Shown piece by piece: positions 7,638-11,372 of a DNA stretch of 11,372 bases. The stretch lies in NCBI GenBank assembly GCA_947175715.1, contig CAMWOD010000014.1:1-11372 (forward strand). The letters are read 5' to 3'. The notes under the pieces are model-generated. The model had not been told where the DNA came from and did no database searches. It saw nothing but the letters and a program-made list of their open reading frames with translations. Positions within the stretch are counted from its first letter, which is position 1; every line of letters begins with the position of its first letter. The translations under genes were made by a program, and so were the position numbers. Source of the stretch: an uncultured Porphyromonadaceae bacterium (GTDB lineage: Bacteria; Bacteroidota; Bacteroidia; Bacteroidales; Muribaculaceae).

Positions 7638-8569
7638 ACCACCGCGTTATCGATCCCGTGCCTGAGGAACTAATCCTTGCCGAACTCACCCCCGAACGCC
7701 TGCTGCGCTCCACCAACAAGGGGGGCAACGACATCTATGTGGTCAACGCCCACAACGCTCCCAATACAATGAACGAAATAGGCCGCTTGCGCGAAATAGC
7801 ATTCCGGGCAGCCGGAGGAGGCACCGGCAAGGAGTGCGACATCGACCGCTACGACCTCATGGACCCACCATGCCAGCAGCTGATAGTATGGGACCCTCAG
7901 ACACACCTGATACTCGGTGGCTACCGATTCATCATCGGCCCAGATATAAAGATGGAGAACGGTGTACCCCGCATCGCCACCTCTCACATGTTCCGCTTCT
8001 CCGATCTTTTCATCAACGACTATCTGCCCTACACCATCGAACTTGGCCGATCGTTCGTAAGACTCGAGTACCAGTCGTCGCGAGCCGGCGCCAAGGCACT
8101 GTATGCGCTCGATAACCTATGGGACGGCCTCGGAGCCCTCACCGTGGTATATCCCCAGATCAAGTATCTCTTCGGCAAGGTGACGATGTACCCCAACTAT
8201 TCCACCGAATGCCGGAATATGATATTATACTTCCTTCACAAGCACTTCCCCGATCATCAGGAGCTGGTGCGCCCCATCACCCCCCTCGGCCTCGACATCG
8301 ACCTTGCAGCGATGCAGGCACTATTTGTGGGAGATACATTTAAGGAAGACTATAAAATCTTAAACACGGCAGTGCGTGCCTGCGGCTTCAACATACCCCC
8401 GCTCGTGAACGCTTATATGAGCCTGTCTCCTAAAATGAAAATGTTTGGCACAGCCATCAATGATGAGTTTGGCGATGTGGAGGAGAGCGGCATATTCTTC
8501 GCCATCGACGAGATATTCGAGGAGAAAAAGCGTCGTCATATCGGCACATACACCAATCCTCATAGATAA
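7634..8569 (+). CDS. glsB: GNAT-type amino acid N-acyltransferase (GlsB/OlsB-like)
   Basis: This protein (311 aa) belongs to the hemolysin/OlsB branch of GNAT-fold acyltransferases, which move a 3-hydroxyacyl chain, normally from acyl-ACP, to the amino group of an amino acid. In Bacteroides the homologous enzyme uses glycine, giving commendamide-like N-acyl glycine. Visible segments are MNEIGRLREIAFR (46-58), YDLMDPPCQQLIVWD (73-87), LGGYRF (94-99), SHMFRFSDLF (117-126), the family signature IELGRSFV (135-142), ALYALDNLWDGLG (156-168) and FGKVTMYPNYS (180-190). No membrane segment or signal peptide is seen. It overlaps the O-acyltransferase by 4 nt (ATGA, 7634-7637), so the two are translationally coupled; the pair has the same domain order as I recall for fused OlsF proteins. 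It is the last gene before the terminator at 8616. The acceptor amino acid (glycine, serine-glycine, ornithine) cannot be read directly. Confidence 0.78.
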   Translation: MNHRVIDPVPEELILAELTPERLLRSTNKGGNDIYVVNAHNAPNTMNEIGRLREIAFRAAGGGTGKECDIDRYDLMDPPCQQLIVWDPQTHLILGGYRFIIGPDIKMENGVPRIATSHMFRFSDLFINDYLPYTIELGRSFVRLEYQSSRAGAKALYALDNLWDGLGALTVVYPQIKYLFGKVTMYPNYSTECRNMILYFLHKHFPDHQELVRPITPLGLDIDLAAMQALFVGDTFKEDYKILNTAVRACGFNIPPLVNAYMSLSPKMKMFGTAINDEFGDVEESGIFFAIDEIFEEKKRRHIGTYTNPHR

Positions 8570-8607
8570 CGAAAATCTATGTCCTGCCACATAATAACGG
8601 GCAGCAC

Positions 8608-8677
8608 AAAAAAACAGTCGGCTGTCATCTCGACAGCCGACTATTTTTTAACCTTAAATCTAATACCATGAAAAACA
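8608..8677 (-). ncRNA. Candidate short minus-strand transcript
   Basis: Read on the minus strand, a -7 box TATATTTG (complement of 8683-8690) is followed after about 35 nt by the 11-bp hairpin (8642-8616) and a seven-T tract (complement of 8614-8608). This would give an RNA of about 70 nt with its own promoter and terminator. No clear -33 element is present. The only reading frame on it is a 14-codon ATG frame (8669-8625) that stops inside the hairpin. It may instead be an unused -7 match next to a bidirectional terminator. Confidence 0.3.
8616..8649 (+). terminator. Rho-independent terminator after glsB
   Basis: A perfect 11-bp stem, AGTCGGCTGTC (8616-8626) with GACAGCCGACT (8632-8642), closes a 5-nt loop (ATCTC) and is followed by A and six T (8644-8649). 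It lies 46 nt after the glsB stop. Seven A residues at 8608-8614 give a T-tract on the opposite strand, so the hairpin could terminate transcription in both directions. Confidence 0.92.
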
Positions 8678-8782
8678 CAGTGCAAATATAGTAATTATAC
8701 AATCAAAACACCGGGGGTTACAATTGGTTCACAGTATAGTTCTATTTAACTTTAGTTAACATAGACACCGACAAAATTTCAT

Positions 8783-8790
8783 TATTTTTG
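8783..8790 (+). promoter_or_regulatory. Candidate promoter (-7 box TATTTTTG) for the two-component operon
   Basis: TATTTTTG matches the Bacteroidetes -7 consensus TAnnTTTG exactly. No TTTG-type -33 element is seen at the normal 19-21 nt spacing, which is compatible with an activator-dependent promoter. Transcription would start near 8796, leaving a leader of about 100 nt before the response regulator ATG at 8898. Confidence 0.45.
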
Positions 8791-8802
8791 AGGTGTCAAA
8801 AA

Positions 8803-8818
8803 TTGGCTCGATTGCCAA
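8803..8818. promoter_or_regulatory. Operator-like dyad TTGGC-N6-GCCAA
   Basis: Two 5-nt inverted half-sites (8803-8807 and 8814-8818) are separated by 6 nt, so their centres are about one helical turn apart, as expected for a dimeric DNA-binding protein. It lies just downstream of the predicted transcription start of the response-regulator gene. No known operator is recognised. The dyad is short enough to arise by chance. Confidence 0.25.
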
Positions 8819-8897
8819 AATTAACATTTTAACTTAAAATAATCGCCTGATTTAACACAAACCAAGCCGTAACAGCTTGATAATCTAATTCTTATAT

Positions 8898-9614
8898 ATG
8901 AGAATCCGAATATTAGTAATCGATGACGAAGAATCATTGTGCGACATCCTCAAATTTAACCTCGAAAAAGAAGGATATGAGGTTGACTGCGCATATAGCG
9001 CCGAGGAGGCCCTGGAAATGAACCTATCGGTTTACCAGCTTTTTATAGTAGACATCATGATGGGTCGACTGAGCGGATTTGATTTCGCCAAGCGCGTTAA
9101 GAACGATCCCGCCACCGAGAACATCCCAATCATGTTCTGCTCGGCACTCAACGGCGAAGATGACATGGTGATGGGTCTCAACATAGGTACTGACGACTAT
9201 ATCACAAAGCCATTCGTAATCGGCGTTGTGCTCGCACGCGTCCGCGCCGTGCTCCGCCGCAGTCAGGCCACACAGCCCATCGGCTTGAATCAGCCACGAG
9301 CAGGAGCTTACGAACCCGACATCACATTCAAGAACCTGCGCATCGACCGCAACGGCAAGACTTGCTACCTAAACGGTGAGCCAATGTCGCTTACACGCAC
9401 AGAGTTCGACATACTGCTTTTCTTCCTCTCACACCGCAATCGCATCTATTCACGCGAGGAAATCATCAAGCAGGTGTGGCCAGGAGATGTTGTAGTCACC
9501 AACCGTACTATCGACACAAATATAGCCCGACTTCGCCGCAAACTGGGTGAATATGGGTCAAATATCGTGACAAGACTCGGATTCGGATATGGGTTTAAAG
9601 AAACGACGGCTTAA
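8898..9614 (+). CDS. OmpR/PhoB-family response regulator
   Basis: This is a two-component DNA-binding response regulator (238 aa). The N-terminal receiver domain (about 3-122) has the acidic pocket D9-D10, the phospho-acceptor D52 in FIVDIMM, the switch S82 in MFCSALN and the conserved K104 in YITKPF, so phosphotransfer chemistry looks intact. A linker of about 20 residues (QATQPIGLNQPRAGAY region) leads to a C-terminal winged helix (about 140-236) with LTRTEFDILLFFL, SREEIIKQVW, NRTIDTNIARLRRKLG and GFGYGF, typical of OmpR/PhoB proteins that bind direct repeats. The sensor kinase gene begins inside its last codons, so the two are co-translated partners. The target genes are not shown by the sequence. 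It does not start like RprY of Bacteroides, so no symbol is given. Confidence 0.94.
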   Translation: MRIRILVIDDEESLCDILKFNLEKEGYEVDCAYSAEEALEMNLSVYQLFIVDIMMGRLSGFDFAKRVKNDPATENIPIMFCSALNGEDDMVMGLNIGTDDYITKPFVIGVVLARVRAVLRRSQATQPIGLNQPRAGAYEPDITFKNLRIDRNGKTCYLNGEPMSLTRTEFDILLFFLSHRNRIYSREEIIKQVWPGDVVVTNRTIDTNIARLRRKLGEYGSNIVTRLGFGYGFKETTA

Positions 9615-11070
9615 CTACCACTGGAGACTCTTCATCCCCATTGTGCTCATCCTGTGGATCATCATCGCTACGATGATGGCATTCCAGTTCAGGCGTGAGC
9701 GCACTGCTCGTGCCGAGGAGATAAAGGCACAGCTCATGTTTATCAACAGCCGTATCATCGACTCTTACGAAGATGGCCTGATTCCCGAGTCGTTCCTCGA
9801 CTTCATAGGCAACTACTACGACGACGATGTATTCCACGAAATAATGGTGTCGGTGTACGACATCGATGGTGATTCACTGCTCCTGGGGGTTGGACAACCC
9901 CTGCCCAATAGCGACTCGGTACCCAATTCAGCCCGAGGAGTTGGAATCGACGCAGCCCACCTCGACGCCACGCTACGTGAGGCCGCAGCTGAATCGGAGA
10001 TGTTCTACTACTCGGTCGACACCACCAAGGATGGCAAAGTGCGTTCAATCATAGCGATGCCTTATAGTGTGTCGCTCGCCGATACACTCGCAGCCGACCC
10101 CGAGATGTGGATTGTGACTATAATCCTCACTCTTATCGCCACATTCATAGCCTACTGGGCCACACGCTACCTGAGCCGCAACATACGACTGCTGCGCGAC
10201 TTCACCAACCATGCCGCCACGGCATCGGCCGAGGAGTTTCTTTACGAAACACGATTCCCCGCCGATGAGTTGGGCGATATATCGCGACAGATTGTCAACA
10301 TCTACAACAAGCGCGCCCAAGCCGTCAAGGACCTTGAATATGAGCACCGAATGGCCATGAAGGCCACTAAAGAGAAGAGCCGTATCAAGCGTCAGCTCAC
10401 CAATAATATCAATCACGAGCTCAAAACACCTATCGGCATAATCAAAGGTTATGTCGACACAATATTGGAGAATCCCGACATGAGCGATGAACAGCGCAAC
10501 ACTTTCTTAAAGAAGGTAAGCGCCAACGTTGACCGCCTGTGCTCAATGCTCAATGACATGTCGACGATAACGCGTCTTGAAGAGAATGGTGAAAACATAC
10601 CAACAGAGACCATTGACTTCCACGAGCTGCTCTTTACCGTGGCCGACGAAGTGCGCGAGTCGGGGATGCTCAAGGATATGACATTCACCTACGATCTTCC
10701 CTTCGATTGCTACGTGAAAGGCAACATAAGCCTCCTCAACGGCATGTTACTCAACCTCACAAAGAATGCCATCAATTACTCTAAAGGTACCGAGATAGGA
10801 TTGAAATTGGTAGCTGAAAACCAAAATTTCTACACCTTCAGCTTCTTTGACAACGGCGTTGGCGTAGAAGACAAGCACCTGCCTTTCCTATTTGACCGCT
10901 TTTATAGAGTCGACTCCGGCCGCTCTCGCAAGGTTGGCGGCACCGGCCTCGGACTACCTATAGTGAAGAGCACGGTTCTAAGCCTTGGAGGAACTATATC
11001 AGTGCAAAATCGCCCTGAAGGAGGCCTTGAATTCATGTTTACCCTACCCAAAGCCCCCAAAGAAAGTTAA
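9589..11070 (+). CDS. Membrane sensor histidine kinase (HAMP-HisKA-HATPase)
   Basis: This inner-membrane sensor kinase (493 aa) partners the preceding response regulator. The short basic N-terminus precedes TM1 (about 12-32). A periplasmic region of about 140 residues (33-172), rich in acidic residues and with no recognised fold, is followed by TM2 (about 173-194). A HAMP-like linker (about 195-241) and a coiled stretch (EYEHRMAMKATKEKSR) lead to the dimerisation/phospho-acceptor domain with H-box INHELKTP (H276). The ATP-binding domain shows the N box LLNLTKNAINYS (N393), DNGVGV (421-426), the F box PFLFDRFYR (432-440) and GGTGLGL (450-456). All catalytic boxes are present. ATG 9589 overlaps the regulator by 26 nt; the next in-frame ATGs fall inside TM1, so this start is strongly preferred. 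The signal sensed is unknown. Confidence 0.94.
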   Translation: MGLKKRRLNYHWRLFIPIVLILWIIIATMMAFQFRRERTARAEEIKAQLMFINSRIIDSYEDGLIPESFLDFIGNYYDDDVFHEIMVSVYDIDGDSLLLGVGQPLPNSDSVPNSARGVGIDAAHLDATLREAAAESEMFYYSVDTTKDGKVRSIIAMPYSVSLADTLAADPEMWIVTIILTLIATFIAYWATRYLSRNIRLLRDFTNHAATASAEEFLYETRFPADELGDISRQIVNIYNKRAQAVKDLEYEHRMAMKATKEKSRIKRQLTNNINHELKTPIGIIKGYVDTILENPDMSDEQRNTFLKKVSANVDRLCSMLNDMSTITRLEENGENIPTETIDFHELLFTVADEVRESGMLKDMTFTYDLPFDCYVKGNISLLNGMLLNLTKNAINYSKGTEIGLKLVAENQNFYTFSFFDNGVGVEDKHLPFLFDRFYRVDSGRSRKVGGTGLGLPIVKSTVLSLGGTISVQNRPEGGLEFMFTLPKAPKES

Positions 11071-11139
11071 TTAATGTTAACATCCTGACGTGTCAACGTA
11101 TTGTATTGCGACTGTAACACTGTTGTGATATTCGCTTAC

Positions 11140-11147
11140 TATCTTTG
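11140..11147 (+). promoter_or_regulatory. Candidate plus-strand promoter, -7 box TATCTTTG
   Basis: This is an exact TAnnTTTG match followed by CA, a very typical Bacteroidetes promoter context. A TTG at 11123-11125 is too close (14 nt) to be a standard -33 element. It lies 70 nt after the kinase stop and has no ORF behind it before the terminator at 11261. Confidence 0.4.
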
Positions 11148-11217
11148 CATCAGAAAATTCGAAGATTACTTCATTCAAGATATTTAATCGATACCACTAC
11201 TTCCGAGAAACTCGGAG

Positions 11218-11225
11218 CAAAGATA
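11218..11225 (-). promoter_or_regulatory. Candidate minus-strand -7 box TATCTTTG
   Basis: CAAAGATA on the plus strand reads TATCTTTG on the minus strand, a perfect -7 consensus within the right arm of the inverted repeat. It would drive leftward transcription towards the 3' end of the kinase gene, antisense to it. No -33 element is seen at the right distance. The same 16-nt context recurs with one change at 8682-8697, also pointing left. Confidence 0.3.
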
Positions 11226-11260
11226 GTAATTAGAGCATAGAAATCATTTTCACATTTTTC

Positions 11261-11291
11261 AGGCCGTCGAGATGACGGCCTAATTTATTTT
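11261..11291 (+). terminator. Rho-independent terminator
   Basis: AGGCCGTC (11261-11268) and GACGGCCT (11274-11281) form a perfect, GC-rich 8-bp stem with a GAGAT loop, followed by an AT-rich, T-dominated tail. Five T residues precede the stem (11255-11259), so the minus strand has an A-tract upstream of the hairpin rather than a terminating T-tract. It ends the two-component operon or the candidate small RNA. Confidence 0.85.
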
Positions 11292-11293
11292 TA

Positions 11294-11301
11294 TATTTTT
11301 G
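11294..11301 (+). promoter_or_regulatory. Candidate promoter, -7 box TATTTTTG, for a gene beyond the window
   Basis: TATTTTTG is an exact TAnnTTTG match, followed by CA, placed 12 nt after the terminator stem. No start codon of a convincing reading frame follows before the window ends 71 nt later. The -33 region overlaps the terminator hairpin and has no TTTG. Confidence 0.4.
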
Positions 11302-11372
11302 CAACATAGTAATTTGAACATAAATCTGAAACGTCACTTATTATTTACTTTAGCAATCCCTTTAATCTCTAC

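Larger units (their letters stand above)
8650..8897. other. AT-rich intergenic region upstream of the response regulator
   Basis: The gap between glsB and the response regulator is 328 nt, including the terminator. No gene is supported here; the only plus-strand start, ATG 8668, gives a 7-codon frame ending at 8691. Visible structure is GCAAATATAGTAATTA (8682-8697, nearly repeated at 11217-11232), five TTAAC copies (8746, 8756, 8821, 8829, 8852), a GACACC/GGTGTC dyad (8764-8769 and 8792-8797) flanking the -7 box, TTGGC-N6-GCCAA (8803-8818) and a small CAAGC/GCTTG hairpin (8863-8879) shortly before the ATG. Confidence 0.6.
11136..11229. repeat. 94-bp segment bounded by a 13-bp perfect inverted repeat
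   Basis: TTACTATCTTTGC (11136-11148) is the exact reverse complement of GCAAAGATAGTAA (11217-11229), with 68 nt between them. Each arm contains TATCTTTG, a perfect -7 consensus, so the two boxes face each other. The match stops sharply at 13 bp on both sides, and no flanking target-site duplication is visible. It could be a pair of convergent promoters, a long-range RNA stem, or a minimal mobile or invertible element; the sequence does not decide. Confidence 0.6.
11153..11292 (+). ncRNA. Candidate small RNA between kinase and terminator
   Basis: An RNA starting after the -7 box at 11140-11147 and ending at the terminator 11261-11281 would be about 135-140 nt. The stretch contains no ATG, GTG or TTG start before the terminator hairpin, so it is not a peptide gene. 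Possible internal structure includes GAAG-ATTA-CTTC (11161-11172) and TCCGAG-AAA-CTCGGA (11202-11216). I do not recognise an RNA family. The simple alternative is a long 3' untranslated region of the two-component operon. Confidence 0.35.
11071..11372. other. Gene-free stretch to the window end
   Basis: No protein gene is supported in these 302 nt. They contain a -7 box (11140-11147), a 13-bp inverted repeat (11136-11148 and 11217-11229), a small hairpin TCCGAG-AAA-CTCGGA (11202-11216), a strong terminator hairpin (11261-11281) and a further -7 box (11294-11301). The last box probably belongs to a gene starting beyond the window. Confidence 0.6.

Noticed and set aside
8584..8604. CTGCC/GGCAG hairpin just after glsB
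   Set aside because: The stem is only 5 bp with an 11-nt loop and no T-tract, and the much stronger terminator lies 12 nt downstream.
8668..8691. Seven-codon plus-strand frame (MKNTVQI) after the terminator
   Set aside because: It is too short to judge, has no promoter between it and the terminator, and nothing follows that a leader peptide would control at that spacing.
9589..9614. The 26-nt overlap of response regulator and kinase as a frameshift or fusion
   Set aside because: Both genes have complete domains, and the kinase's TM1 needs the early start. Overlaps of this size are ordinary in two-component operons.
8898..11070. Assignment of the two-component pair as RprY/RprX
   Set aside because: The regulator's N-terminus does not resemble what I recall of RprY, and OmpR-family pairs are too numerous to name on architecture alone.
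11136..11229. Calling the inverted-repeat segment a phase-variable invertible promoter
   Set aside because: Because the arms are symmetric and contain the -7 boxes themselves, inversion would leave both boxes in place. No recombinase gene is nearby, and the 68-bp spacer is very short.

Overview
The window looks like chromosomal DNA from a member of the order Bacteroidales; a Muribaculaceae-like gut lineage is plausible, but that finer placement is a guess. Three things point this way. Every non-coding stretch carries the Bacteroidetes-type -7 box TAnnTTTG (4701-4708, 8783-8790, 11140-11147, 11294-11301) and no clear Shine-Dalgarno sequences. The SerA is the short, ACT-less form with lysine where most relatives have the catalytic histidine. 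The PlsC-like/GNAT acyltransferase pair resembles the Bacteroides glycine-lipid enzymes. All eleven protein genes lie on the + strand, and I see no tRNA, rRNA, CRISPR or transposase.

Region 1 (1-4661) is the end of a surface-glycan cluster. It holds a 5'-truncated family 2 glycosyltransferase, a LegB-type NDP-sugar 4,6-dehydratase, a PglD/NeuD-type hexapeptide acyltransferase and a NeuB/LegI-type nonulosonate synthase. The last three are joined by 4-nt ATGA overlaps, and a glycerate kinase follows after 8 nt. LegB plus a synthase suggests a legionaminic-acid-like nonulosonate. The aminotransferase, the hydrolysing epimerase and the CMP-transferase are not in the window and would have to lie upstream or elsewhere.

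Region 2 (4662-8649) starts with a 79-nt gap holding a good -7 box. It continues as serC, serA, a PlsC-like O-acyltransferase and a GNAT-type N-acyltransferase, and ends in a perfect 11-bp stem terminator. serA, the O-acyltransferase and the N-acyltransferase are joined by ATGA overlaps. The first two enzymes lead from 3-phosphoglycerate to phosphoserine, the source of serine and then glycine. The last two match the pair that makes N-acyl and then N-(acyloxyacyl) glycine lipids. My main inference is that this operon couples head-group supply to synthesis of glycine or serine-glycine lipids.

Region 3 (8650-11372) has a 328-nt intergenic stretch with dyads and TTAAC repeats, then an OmpR/PhoB-family response regulator and its HAMP/HisKA sensor kinase, which overlap by 26 nt. 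After the kinase come 302 nt without a gene. This holds a 13-bp perfect inverted repeat whose two arms are oppositely oriented TATCTTTG boxes, a second strong terminator and another -7 box facing a gene beyond the window. Two short RNA genes are plausible: one on the minus strand at about 8608-8677 and one on the plus strand at about 11153-11292.
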